Below, piece after piece: positions 19,683 to 27,458 of a stretch of 64,000 nt of DNA. The translations under genes were made by a program, and so were the position numbers. The first letter of the stretch is position 1, and each line of letters starts with the position of its first letter. Where the stretch lies: positions 36,151-100,150 of the forward strand of contig NZ_BALU01000008.1 in assembly GCF_000615285.1 (NCBI RefSeq), read 5' to 3'. The notes beneath the pieces are model-generated. The model saw nothing but the letters and a program-made list of their open reading frames with translations. It did not search any database and was not told the origin of the DNA. Origin of the DNA: Lactobacillus kitasatonis DSM 16761 = JCM 1039 (GTDB lineage: Bacteria > Bacillota > Bacilli > Lactobacillales > Lactobacillaceae).

Positions 19683-19691
19683 GTGAAAGTT

Positions 19692-20045
19692 ATGCTAATA
19701 CAATATAAAAAAGATTACGAAAAGACGGCAATGGGATTACTCTCATATTTGCCAGACTTTAAAAATATCGAAAACTTAAAAGAAGAAATCAATTTAAACC
19801 AAAAAGACAATGATTTCATATTATTTTTATATCGCAATGATCAAAATAATGTTGTTGGTGTATTAGGCACTCGAATGACAGATAAGTTTATTATTATTAG
19901 ATACTTGTCGCTTGCCCCAGGTTTTCGTGAAATTAGTTATGAAAAAGATATTTTCGCTGAATTAAAAAATGAATATCCAGATAAAAGGATAACGGCAGTA
20001 CCTGAATATACTAATTTATTAAAGGCAGTTGAAGTAGATGGATAA
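19692..20045 (+). CDS. ribT: RibT-like GNAT-family protein
   Basis: The 117-residue product begins MLIQYKKDYEKTAMGLLSYLPDF, closely recalling RibT of Bacillus, a GNAT-fold acetyltransferase-like protein of uncertain function. The central strands FILFLYRNDQNNVVGVLG fit the GNAT core. AGGTG 6 bases before the ATG at 19692 supports it over a GTG at 19683. It sits between xerD and scpA, overlapping scpA by 8 bases. In Bacillus it ends the rib operon; here riboflavin biosynthesis genes are absent and the nearest flavin gene is ribU, 2.2 kb downstream. No substrate can be proposed. Confidence 0.8.
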   Translation: MLIQYKKDYEKTAMGLLSYLPDFKNIENLKEEINLNQKDNDFILFLYRNDQNNVVGVLGTRMTDKFIIIRYLSLAPGFREISYEKDIFAELKNEYPDKRITAVPEYTNLLKAVEVDG

Positions 20046-20778
20046 AAAAGATTTAACAGTGGAATTGCCTAATTTTGAGGGTCCACTGGACTTGTTGCTG
20101 CACTTGATTCAATCACAAAAGATCGATATTTATGATATTCCGATTGCTCAAATTACTAGCCAATATCTTGAATATTTAGGACAAATGCAAAAGTTGAATT
20201 TGCAAATTGCGGGTGAATATTTCGTGATGTCTTCAACTTTGTTGCGAATAAAGTCCCAATATTTATTGCCACAAAATGATTTTGTTGATGAGATAGAACC
20301 TGAAGAAGATCCACGTGATGAACTGGTTCAACAACTGATTCAATATTCAGTTTTCAAAAAGATTTCAGCATATTTCAAAGAGCGCAATGAAGAAGTTCCA
20401 ATTACTGTTTCTAAAGAGGCAAGTGTTTCCAAATCTGTTAAAGTTCAACCACTGCCAAAAGGTCAGATTACTTCTGACGAATTAGCAACCACTTTTAGCA
20501 TGGTTTTACGGCGCTTAAAAATGCGTAAGCCAAATACTGCTTCAATCCAAGCGGCTGAAACTCCAATTAATGATATGATTGATTTCTTGCATAAGCGATT
20601 AGAGCAAAAGAAAAAAGTTAGCTTTTTTAGTTGTGCAGACCGAATGCAATCTATTTCTGATGTAATTGGACTTTTTTTGGCAATGCTCGAGTTAAGTAGA
20701 AAACATGAGATTTATATTATGCAAGCGCGTGAATTTGGCGATTTGAATTTAGAAAGAACGGATGTAAATGGCAAGTAA
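20038..20778 (+). CDS. scpA: Segregation and condensation protein A (kleisin)
   Basis: ScpA is the kleisin that bridges SMC heads with ScpB in chromosome condensation. The N terminus shows the family motif LPNFEGPLDLLLHLIQSQKIDIYDIPIAQIT (start to about residue 40), an acidic linker EIEPEEDPRDEL (about 83), and a C-terminal winged helix (about 175-246) with VSFFSCADRMQSISDVIGLFLAMLELSR. 246 residues is normal. Starts inside ribT (8-base overlap) and overlaps scpB by 11 bases, so it is translationally coupled on both sides. Confidence 0.95.
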   Translation: MDKKDLTVELPNFEGPLDLLLHLIQSQKIDIYDIPIAQITSQYLEYLGQMQKLNLQIAGEYFVMSSTLLRIKSQYLLPQNDFVDEIEPEEDPRDELVQQLIQYSVFKKISAYFKERNEEVPITVSKEASVSKSVKVQPLPKGQITSDELATTFSMVLRRLKMRKPNTASIQAAETPINDMIDFLHKRLEQKKKVSFFSCADRMQSISDVIGLFLAMLELSRKHEIYIMQAREFGDLNLERTDVNGK

Positions 20779-21357
20779 GGAAGCAAATTTAGAGGCACTT
20801 CTATATGCGGCTGGAGATAGTGGAGTAGAAGAACAAAATTTAACTGCGCTTCTAGATGTAGATAGTGAAGAGCTAGGACAAATTGCAGACAAAGTGCGTC
20901 AAAGATTGGCCACAGATAAGGATTCTGGAATTCAGTTAATTCATGTTGCTCATATTTATAAATTAACTACTAGCCTCAAACGGCAGAAATAATTGAAAAG
21001 TATTTCCAAAAGGATTTAACCAAAAACTTAAGTCAATCTGCTTTGGAAATTTTGGCTATTGTGGCATATCGTCAGCCTATCACCAGGGTTGAGATTGATG
21101 ATATTCGTGGAGTTAACTCTTCCGGGGCATTACAGACGCTTGTTTGGCGTGGCTTAATTGAGACAAATGGGAAGAAAGAAGCACCAGGTCATCCTAAGCT
21201 TTATGTAACTACGGACTACTTTTTACAATACTTTAATTACCAAAGTTTAGCAGACCTTCCATTGATAGAAGATTTTGAGGATAGTGCGAATAACGAAGAA
21301 ATAGATTTATTTGATCCAAAGAAAAAAGCAGATCAAGATACTCAGAAAGAAGGATAA
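20768..21357 (+). pseudogene. scpB: scpB, segregation and condensation protein B, broken by a -1 frameshift
   Basis: ScpB dimers bind ScpA in the SMC complex. The first 70 codons (EANLEALLYAAGDSGVEEQNL...) are in one frame and stop at 20992. The rest ([41 protein letters not shown]) is in another frame to 21357. Adding one C at about 20975 turns ...[12 protein letters not shown] into the family-like [18 protein letters not shown] and gives a 196-residue protein of normal length. The missing base is in a probable CCC run. As loss of ScpB usually harms chromosome segregation, a sequencing error is as likely as a true pseudogene. Confidence 0.9.
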
Positions 21358-21359
21358 TA

Positions 21360-22076
21360 ATGGCTGAAAGACTGCAAAAAGTTATCGCGGAAGCAGGAAT
21401 TGCATCAAGAAGAAAAGCAGAAAAAATGATTACTGCTGGTCGTGTTAAGGTGGATGGCAAAGTAGTAACCAAATTAGGTACTAAAGTCGAAACTTTCAGT
21501 AACATAACAGTGGATGATGAACCAATTGAAAGAGAAAGTTTGCACACTTATCTTTTCTATAAGCCACGTGGTGTTGTTTCTACAGCCAGTGATGACAAGG
21601 ATAGAAAAACGGTAGTAGATTACTTTGAAGATGTACCATATCGTTTATATCCTGTAGGTCGTTTGGATTATGATACGTCTGGTCTGTTATTAATGACTAA
21701 TGACGGCAAGCTAGCAAATTTGTTGATGCACCCAAGAAATGAAGTTTCAAAGGTTTATGTAGCTAAGATTAAGGGAATTTTGACGCCGGAAGAAATAAAA
21801 ACTTTAACCCATGGTGTTAAATTAGATCGTTTCAAGGCTGCACCAGCTAAGGTTAAGATCCTTAAAACTGATAAACGCAAGGATACTCAAATTGTTCAAT
21901 TAACTATTCACGAAGGTCATTACCACCAAGTAAAGAGAATGTTTAAGGCAGTTGGACATTTAGTTGAAAAGCTTTCACGAGAGAAGTATGCTTTCCTAAC
22001 TTTGGATTCGCTTACTTCCGGTCAATACCGCGAATTATCGAAAAATGAAGTTGACAAATTAATGCGTTTGGATTAA
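21360..22076 (+). CDS. rluB: Ribosomal large subunit pseudouridine synthase B
   Basis: RluB isomerises a uridine in 23S rRNA helix 89 (U2605 in E. coli numbering). The N-terminal S4 RNA-binding domain (ERLQKVIAEAGIASRRKAEKMITAGRVKVDG, residues 3-35) is followed by the pseudouridine synthase domain with catalytic motif GRLDYDTSGLLLMTNDG (Asp, about residue 102). 238 residues fits the family. It starts 2 bases after the scpB stop, the conserved last gene of the scpAB cluster. The FMN riboswitch begins about 35 bases downstream, with no obvious separate terminator between. Confidence 0.95.
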   Translation: MAERLQKVIAEAGIASRRKAEKMITAGRVKVDGKVVTKLGTKVETFSNITVDDEPIERESLHTYLFYKPRGVVSTASDDKDRKTVVDYFEDVPYRLYPVGRLDYDTSGLLLMTNDGKLANLLMHPRNEVSKVYVAKIKGILTPEEIKTLTHGVKLDRFKAAPAKVKILKTDKRKDTQIVQLTIHEGHYHQVKRMFKAVGHLVEKLSREKYAFLTLDSLTSGQYRELSKNEVDKLMRLD

Positions 22077-22109
22077 TTTAGAAGTGTAAATTGAATATCA
22101 AGGTTATTG

Positions 22110-22216
22110 TCTTCAGGGCAGGGTGAAAGTCCCGACCGGCGGTGAGAGTCCGCGACCCACTTTTGTGGCTGAATCTTTTATGATACCGATAGTTATAGTC
22201 TAGATGGAAGAAGACA
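22110..22216 (+). promoter_or_regulatory. FMN riboswitch (RFN element)
   Basis: The conserved RFN core is present: CTTCAGGGCAGGGTGAAAG, TCCCGACCGGCGGTGAGAG, TCCGCGACCC and the closing GATGGAAGAAG that pairs with the 5' CTTC. It lies directly upstream of ribU, so FMN should repress synthesis of the riboflavin transporter. Confidence 0.97.
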
Positions 22217-22226
22217 GATCATTAAA

Positions 22227-22294
22227 AACTTACTTTACTTTTAAGGGTCTGTTGCTGAAGCAATAGACCTTTTTCTTGGAAAGGAAAGTAAGTT
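22227..22294 (+). promoter_or_regulatory. Expression platform: terminator nested in an SD-sequestering stem
   Basis: Two structures can form after the FMN aptamer. The inner one (22243-22276, GGTCT/AGACC with TTGCT/AGCAA arms and a T run) is an intrinsic terminator. The outer one pairs AACTTACTTTACTTT (22227-22241) with AAAGGAAAGTAAGTT (22280-22294), 14 of 15 bases, which buries the ribU Shine-Dalgarno AAAGGA and ends right at the ATG. Confidence 0.75.
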
Positions 22295-22984
22295 ATGGAT
22301 AGAGCTAGAACTAAATCTAACAGTTTAACCAATATTGTTGCGTATGCGTTAATCGGCTGTATTGCCTTTGTTGTCATGAAATTTGAATTTCCAATTATGC
22401 CAGGAATTGGCTTTTTGAAATTTGATTTCTCAGATGTCATTATTACTATTGGGATGTTTATTTTCGGAGCAGTTCCAGGAATCATTATTGCATTAATCAG
22501 AATGATCTTAAGTTTGATCTTTAGTGGTTTTGCGCTTCCAAGCATCGTTGGTGAAATTGCTGCATTTTTGGCATCTATGTCGTTTTCATTGCCATTTTAT
22601 TTCTTTAGTAGAAATGTAACGCCTGACAATAGAAAAACGCTTAGAGAACGTCTGATGCCGGTTGTCGGATTAATCATTGGTGTTTTGGCCATGACTTGCA
22701 TCTTGGCTTTAGCTAATGCCTTTATTTTAACTCCGGTTTATGCGGTTACTGCAGTACCTAACTTGCCAACAATTAACAGTTATGGTGCACTTTATCACTT
22801 TACAGAAAAGGTATATTTAGGTCAGTTGCTTCATTTGCCATCAATGAGCACTTATATTTTTAGCATTATTGTTCCATTCAATTTATTAAAAGGTGTCATC
22901 AACAGCGTTGCAGTTTACTTGCTCTTTGAGGCAACAATTAAGACGATTAAGCCATTTGTCCGCAAAAGATTTAACTTGAATTAA
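22295..22984 (+). CDS. ribU: Riboflavin transporter RibU (ECF S component)
   Basis: RibU is the substrate-binding membrane subunit that works with the shared ECF energising module to import riboflavin. The 229-residue protein has about six hydrophobic segments; the first region with FPIMPGIGFLKFDFSDVIITIGMFIFGAVPG is typical of RibU. The FMN riboswitch immediately upstream gives independent support. GGAAAGGA precedes the ATG. No ECF ATPases or EcfT are nearby, as expected for a group II ECF system. It ends in its own terminator. No riboflavin synthesis genes are in the window. Confidence 0.96.
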   Translation: MDRARTKSNSLTNIVAYALIGCIAFVVMKFEFPIMPGIGFLKFDFSDVIITIGMFIFGAVPGIIIALIRMILSLIFSGFALPSIVGEIAAFLASMSFSLPFYFFSRNVTPDNRKTLRERLMPVVGLIIGVLAMTCILALANAFILTPVYAVTAVPNLPTINSYGALYHFTEKVYLGQLLHLPSMSTYIFSIIVPFNLLKGVINSVAVYLLFEATIKTIKPFVRKRFNLN

Positions 22985-22992
22985 AAATATTT

Positions 22993-23023
22993 CCATCAAC
23001 CGTAAAAAGTTGATGGATTTTTT
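22993..23023 (+). terminator. Terminator of ribU
   Basis: Perfect 8-base arms CCATCAAC / GTTGATGG with an 8-base loop are followed by ATTTTTT, right after the ribU stop. Confidence 0.9.
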
Positions 23024-23084
23024 ATATTCAAAGCTTCGTAAAATATGCTAGAATTAATCCGTTAAGTGAATGGAGGATTTATAT

Positions 23085-23549
23085 ATGGATAAAAAATCAA
23101 CGGGTCCATACAAGCACTACGAGCGACCTACTGAGAAGCGAAGCGCAAAAGATCGCCGACCTAGCGGTTCTAGCCGCTGGATTGCAACAATTGTAATCCT
23201 AGCAGTGATTTTGATTGCACTTGTTCCAACAGTTTATCGCTTAGCTTCAAATCATTCTTCTGAAAAAGCTACTGAAGTTCAAACAGTCAAAAAGACTTCT
23301 TCAAGTTCCAAGAGCAAGAGCTCTCAAGCTAAGAAAAAATCATCAGCTTCATCAACTTCTTCAAAGAGTGACGATTCTGCCAAAACTAGCTCTAGTTCAT
23401 CCGAAAAGACAACCTATGTGGTTAAAACCGGTGATACTTTAACTAGCATTGCGCAAAAACATGGACTCTCTGTTGATCAATTAGCCAAATTAAATAATCT
23501 TAAAGACACCTCAAATGTCAATATTGGCCAGACACTTAAGTTGAAATAA
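23085..23549 (+). CDS. LysM-domain membrane-anchored protein
   Basis: The 154-residue protein has a basic cytoplasmic N terminus (to about 33), a single membrane helix (WIATIVILAVILIALVPTVY, about 34-53), a long Ser/Lys/Thr low-complexity linker (about 65-112) and one C-terminal LysM domain (TYVVKTGDTLTSIAQKHGLS...NIGQTLKLK, about 113-154) that binds GlcNAc in peptidoglycan. No catalytic domain is attached. GGAGGA 7 bases upstream decides for the ATG at 23085 over an in-frame ATG at 23070. Genes of this type are often found near cmk and rpsA in lactobacilli. A likely role is at the cell wall; the exact job is unknown. Confidence 0.85.
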   Translation: MDKKSTGPYKHYERPTEKRSAKDRRPSGSSRWIATIVILAVILIALVPTVYRLASNHSSEKATEVQTVKKTSSSSKSKSSQAKKKSSASSTSSKSDDSAKTSSSSSEKTTYVVKTGDTLTSIAQKHGLSVDQLAKLNNLKDTSNVNIGQTLKLK

Positions 23550-23600
23550 TCTTTCAGAAAGGATAAAAGAGGTCGACGGTAAGATCTCTTTTTTGTTGAA

Positions 23601-24275
23601 ATGCAAGTAGCAGTAGATGGTCCTGCATCAGCAGGAAAGAGCACGGTTGCGAAAATCATCGCAAAGAAATTGTCGTTTGTATATATTGATACGGGTGCAA
23701 TGTACCGTGCATGTACAGTTATTGCCCGCAATCACGATTTGGATTACGGGGATGAAGCGGGAATCTTAAAGGCTATCAATGAAGATGGCATCGAATTAAG
23801 ATCCGAAAATGGTGAACAAAAAGTTTATGTAGCTGGAAAGGATGTTTCTAAAGAAATTAGAACTCCTGAAATTTCAGCTAATGTGTCACAAGTATCTGCT
23901 TTGCCTAAAATTCGTGAAAAGATGGTAAGTTTGCAACGTCAAATGGCAGGCAAAACCAATGTCATTATGGACGGACGTGATATTGGTACTACAGTATTGC
24001 CAAATGCTGAAGTAAAGATCTTTTTGGTAGCTTCTGCTAGATCACGTGCTGAACGCCGTCTTTTAGATCTTAAGGAACGCGGAATAGAATCTAATCAAAC
24101 TGTTGATGAAATTGAAAAAGATATCGCAGCAAGAGATTATAAAGATTCACACCGTAAAATTTCGCCACTTAAAAAGGCAGATGATGCAATTGAAATTGAC
24201 ACTACAAATATGTCAATTGACCAGGTTGTAGAGGCAATTTTAGCTCAAATCGAAAAAAGTCAAAAAAATTTTTAA
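23601..24275 (+). CDS. cmk: Cytidylate kinase
   Basis: Cmk phosphorylates CMP and dCMP. The P-loop GPASAGKSTVAKI (residues 7-19), YIDTGAMYRACT (about 30) and MDGRDIGTTVLPNAE (about 118) are diagnostic. 224 residues is normal. The ATG at 23601 gives the family N terminus MQVAVDGPASAGKS, yet no Shine-Dalgarno is visible: the preceding bases are CTTTTTTGTTGAA. A weak hairpin (AAAGAG/CTCTTT, about 23567-23593) precedes it and might act as an attenuator or poor terminator after the LysM gene. Confidence 0.96.
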   Translation: MQVAVDGPASAGKSTVAKIIAKKLSFVYIDTGAMYRACTVIARNHDLDYGDEAGILKAINEDGIELRSENGEQKVYVAGKDVSKEIRTPEISANVSQVSALPKIREKMVSLQRQMAGKTNVIMDGRDIGTTVLPNAEVKIFLVASARSRAERRLLDLKERGIESNQTVDEIEKDIAARDYKDSHRKISPLKKADDAIEIDTTNMSIDQVVEAILAQIEKSQKNF

Positions 24276-24345
24276 AAAACAGCACAAAATAGTAGAAAAA
24301 TATCTAACTTTCATTTAAAATGGGACATGATATTGGGAGGTACAT

Positions 24346-25557
24346 ATGTCAGAAAACAGTAATCAATTTTTAGACGCATTAAAGCAAATGCAAGGAGTTG
24401 AGGTCGGAGATATTGTCGATGTCGAAGTATTAGACATTGAAGACGGCCAAATCGATGTTGGCGTTGAAAACGCTGGTGTTGAAGGTGTTATTACTCGTCG
24501 TGAATACACTTCAGATCGTAACGCAGACTTACGTGATTTAGTTAAGCCTGGCGACAAGTTCAAGGCCTTAGTATTAAGAAGAGCCGGTGGCGACAAGGAA
24601 AATGGTGAATTCTTCTTCTCAGTTACCCGCTTAAAGGAAAGAGAAGCATACGACAAGTTACAAAAGGACTTTGAAGAAGGCAAAGCTATCGAAGGTACTG
24701 TGACTTCATCAGTACGTGGTGGTTTGCTTGTTGATGTTGGTACTCGTGGTTTCTTGCCAGCTTCATTAATTTCAAACCGTTACGTTTCAGATCTTAAGCC
24801 ATACATTGGTAAGACTATGAAGCTTAAGATTACTGAAATTGATCCAAACAAGAACCGTTTGATCCTTTCACACAAGGACTTAGTTGAAGAAGAACGTGAA
24901 GAAGCATTTGACAAGGTTGCATCACAATTAGTTGTTGGCGACGTTATCGAAGGTAAGGTGTCACGTTTGACTAACTTCGGTTCATTCATCGATGTTGGTG
25001 GTGTTGACGGTTTAGTTCACATTTCAGAAATTTCTTACAAGCACGTTGACAAGCCAAGTGATGTTTTGAAGGCTGGTCAAGATGTTAAGGTTAAGGTCAT
25101 TGGTATTGACAATGACAGACATCGTATTTCCCTGTCTATTAAGCAAACTGAACCTTCTCCATTTGAACAAGCTACTGCTAACTTACATGAAGGCGATGTT
25201 TTTGAAGGTGAAGTTAAGTCATTAACTAACTTTGGTGCATTTGTTGAAGTTGCTGACGGTATCCAAGGTTTGGTACACGTTTCAGAAATCTCAAACAAGC
25301 ACGTTGACAAGCCAAGCGATGTTTTAAAGGTTGGCCAAGCTGTTAAGGTTAAGGTTTTGAACATTGACCCAAGTGACAGAAGAATTTCACTTTCAATCAA
25401 GGCTGCTGACTCAAATGCTTCTTCATCAGACAGCAACAGTTCTCGTCCACGTCGTTCACGTAACGAAAACTCAGTTAACAAGAAGTACATGAGTGACAAT
25501 GACAACGGCTTTGCATTAGGTGACATCATTGGTGACCAATTAAAGGACCGTAAGTAG
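24346..25557 (+). CDS. rpsA: 30S ribosomal protein S1-like (four S1 domains)
   Basis: The 403-residue protein has four S1 RNA-binding repeats. The third and fourth are near duplicates, each with the stretch GLVHISEISYKHVDKPSDVLK or GLVHVSEISNKHVDKPSDVLK (about residues 223 and 308). The acidic first repeat starts EVGDIVDVEVLDIEDGQIDVG. A Ser/Arg-rich linker (about 360-385) precedes the tail. Four repeats rather than six is the Firmicute form (YpfD-like), involved in translation initiation. GGGAGG precedes the ATG and codon bias is high. Usual neighbours cmk upstream and der downstream are both present. Confidence 0.93.
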   Translation: MSENSNQFLDALKQMQGVEVGDIVDVEVLDIEDGQIDVGVENAGVEGVITRREYTSDRNADLRDLVKPGDKFKALVLRRAGGDKENGEFFFSVTRLKEREAYDKLQKDFEEGKAIEGTVTSSVRGGLLVDVGTRGFLPASLISNRYVSDLKPYIGKTMKLKITEIDPNKNRLILSHKDLVEEEREEAFDKVASQLVVGDVIEGKVSRLTNFGSFIDVGGVDGLVHISEISYKHVDKPSDVLKAGQDVKVKVIGIDNDRHRISLSIKQTEPSPFEQATANLHEGDVFEGEVKSLTNFGAFVEVADGIQGLVHVSEISNKHVDKPSDVLKVGQAVKVKVLNIDPSDRRISLSIKAADSNASSSDSNSSRPRRSRNENSVNKKYMSDNDNGFALGDIIGDQLKDRK

Positions 25558-25567
25558 TCATTTGTAT

Positions 25568-25596
25568 AAAAAAGCCGACAGATGTCGGCTTTTTTA
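25568..25596 (+). terminator. Terminator of rpsA
   Basis: AAAAAAGCCGACA / TGTCGGCTTTTTT, a perfect stem with a 2-3-base loop and flanking A/T runs, lies 10 bases after the stop. Usable in either direction. Confidence 0.9.
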
Positions 25597-25623
25597 TTTT
25601 CTAATTTGTAAAGGAGGGTGAAA

Positions 25624-26931
25624 ATGGTTTTACCAGTTGTAGCGATTGTTGGTCGACCAAATGTCGGCAAATCAACGCTCTTTAACCGTATAATTAATCA
25701 GCGCTTAGCAATTGTTGAAGATAAGCCTGGTGTAACTCGCGATAGAAATTACGCTCAAGCCGAATGGATGGGCCATAAATTCGATTTAATCGATACAGGG
25801 GGTATTACCTGGGAAGGCGGTAAAATCGAAGAAGAGATCCGTGCACAAGCTGAAATCGCTATTGAAGAAGCAGACGTTATTGTCATGCTTACTAGTGTAG
25901 TAAACCATATGACAGACCTTGATGAACGTGTTGCTCATCTGCTTTATCGTACTAAAAAGCCTGTTATTTTGGCTGTAAACAAAGCTGATAACCCTGAGCA
26001 AAGAAATGATATTTATGATTTCTATAGTTTAGGTTTAGGCGATCCAATTCCTGTTTCAAGTAGTCATGGTACTGGTATCGGTGACTTGCTTGATGCAATT
26101 GTAGATAAATTCCCTGAAGATAAGGATACTCAAGCAGAAGATGTTATTTCATTCAGCGTGATCGGTCGACCAAATGTAGGTAAATCTTCTATTGTTAACA
26201 AGTTGCTTGGTGAAGATCGAGTAATCGTTGCCAATGAAGAAGGTACAACCAGAGATGCAGTTGATACGCCTTTTACTAAAGATGGCGTAAAGTTCAAGGT
26301 GGTTGATACTGCCGGAATTAGAAGACGTGGTAAGGTTTACGAAAAGACCGAAAAGTATTCTGTATTACGTGCTATGAGCGCTATTGAACGCTCAGACGTG
26401 GTTTTATTAGTTCTTGATGCAAGTACAGGCATTAGAGAACAAGACAAGCACGTGGCCGGATATGCCCATGAAGCAGGTCGTGGAATTATCATCGTTGTTA
26501 ACAAATGGGACTTGCCTAAGAAGAATAGTACAAGTGCAAAAGAATTTGAACGTGAGATTAGACAAGAATTCCAGTATTTGGATTATGCTCCAATTTTGTT
26601 TGTTTCTGCTAAAACTGGACAACGCCTTGACCAAATTCCCTCAATGGTTAAGGAAGTTTACGATAACCAAAACCAACGTATTCAATCAAGCGTCTTAAAC
26701 GATTTATTGCTTGAGGCAAGTAAGCTGGTTCCTACACCAATGGTCAAAGGAAAGAGACTTCGCGTTTACTACATGACGCAAGTAAGTACTAATCCTCCAA
26801 CATTTGTGGTCTTCGTAAATGATCCAGAATTAATGCACTTTTCATATGAACGTTTCTTGATAAATCAATTGCGTCAAAACTTTGATTTTACAGGAACACC
26901 GATAAAAATTATTCCTAGAAAGAGAAAGTAA
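25624..26931 (+). CDS. der: Ribosome biogenesis GTPase Der (EngA)
   Basis: Der has two consecutive GTPase domains and a KH-like C-terminal domain and acts in 50S assembly. G1 motifs [11 protein letters not shown] (about 10) and [11 protein letters not shown] (about 182), G3 DTGG and DTAG, and G4 NKAD and NKWD are all visible. AAGGAGG 6 bases before 25624 decides for that ATG over the GTG at 25618. 435 residues is normal. It is followed by HU after 160 bases, a conserved Firmicute order. Confidence 0.97.
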   Translation: MVLPVVAIVGRPNVGKSTLFNRIINQRLAIVEDKPGVTRDRNYAQAEWMGHKFDLIDTGGITWEGGKIEEEIRAQAEIAIEEADVIVMLTSVVNHMTDLDERVAHLLYRTKKPVILAVNKADNPEQRNDIYDFYSLGLGDPIPVSSSHGTGIGDLLDAIVDKFPEDKDTQAEDVISFSVIGRPNVGKSSIVNKLLGEDRVIVANEEGTTRDAVDTPFTKDGVKFKVVDTAGIRRRGKVYEKTEKYSVLRAMSAIERSDVVLLVLDASTGIREQDKHVAGYAHEAGRGIIIVVNKWDLPKKNSTSAKEFEREIRQEFQYLDYAPILFVSAKTGQRLDQIPSMVKEVYDNQNQRIQSSVLNDLLLEASKLVPTPMVKGKRLRVYYMTQVSTNPPTFVVFVNDPELMHFSYERFLINQLRQNFDFTGTPIKIIPRKRK

Positions 26932-26961
26932 CAAAAAAGTTGCCAAATTTGTTAAAAAACC

Positions 26962-26990
26962 TTGTTGTAATAAGGGTTTTGTGATATTTT
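26962..26990 (+). promoter_or_regulatory. Promoter of the HU gene
   Basis: TTGTTG (26962-26967) and TATTTT (26985-26990) are 17 bases apart, with TG at -15 giving an extended -10. The roughly 95-base leader that follows holds AATGAT/ATCATT (27005-27024) and the palindrome TTGTTTTTTAAAAACAA (27030-27046). Confidence 0.55.
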
Positions 26991-27093
26991 GGTTTCTAGG
27001 AAACAATGATTAGTCGTGATCATTATTCCTTGTTTTTTAAAAACAAAGAACAAACTTTGGACTTCGGGTTCAAATTCAGGAGGTGAATTATTT

Positions 27094-27369
27094 ATGGCAA
27101 ATAAAGCTGAATTAGTTTCTGAAGTTGCTTCAAAGACTAAATTGACTAAGAAGGAAGTTGCTGCTGCTGTTGATGCTATCTTTGGCTCAATCCAAGACAA
27201 CCTTGCTAAGGGTGAAAAGGTACAATTGATCGGTTTTGGTACTTTTGAAGTACGTCACCGTGCAGCACGTAAGGGTCGTAACCCACAAACTGGTGATGAA
27301 ATCGAAATCCCAGCAAGTGAAGTTCCTGCATTTAAGCCAGGTAAGGCTCTTAAGGAAGCTGTTAAGTAG
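27094..27369 (+). CDS. hup: DNA-binding protein HU
   Basis: HU is the main nucleoid protein of the cell. The 91 residues begin [21 protein letters not shown], and the beta-arm motif [21 protein letters not shown] (about 46-66) and C-terminal [13 protein letters not shown] are all typical. The near-perfect Shine-Dalgarno AGGAGGTGA lies 7 bases before the ATG at 27094; the upstream in-frame starts have none. High codon bias indicates strong expression. A terminator follows directly. Confidence 0.97.
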   Translation: MANKAELVSEVASKTKLTKKEVAAAVDAIFGSIQDNLAKGEKVQLIGFGTFEVRHRAARKGRNPQTGDEIEIPASEVPAFKPGKALKEAVK

Positions 27370-27392
27370 TCAATTACTTAAACACTCTAATA

Positions 27393-27427
27393 AAAAGACG
27401 TTGGATTTTGTCCCAGCGTCTTTTTTA
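27393..27427 (+). terminator. Terminator of hup
   Basis: AAAAAGACGTTGG / CCAGCGTCTTTTTT with a 7-base loop: a strong GC-containing stem with one G-T pair and a T run. Confidence 0.88.
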
Positions 27428-27458
27428 GTACAATAATAGTCTGATTGGAGGCAAAATA

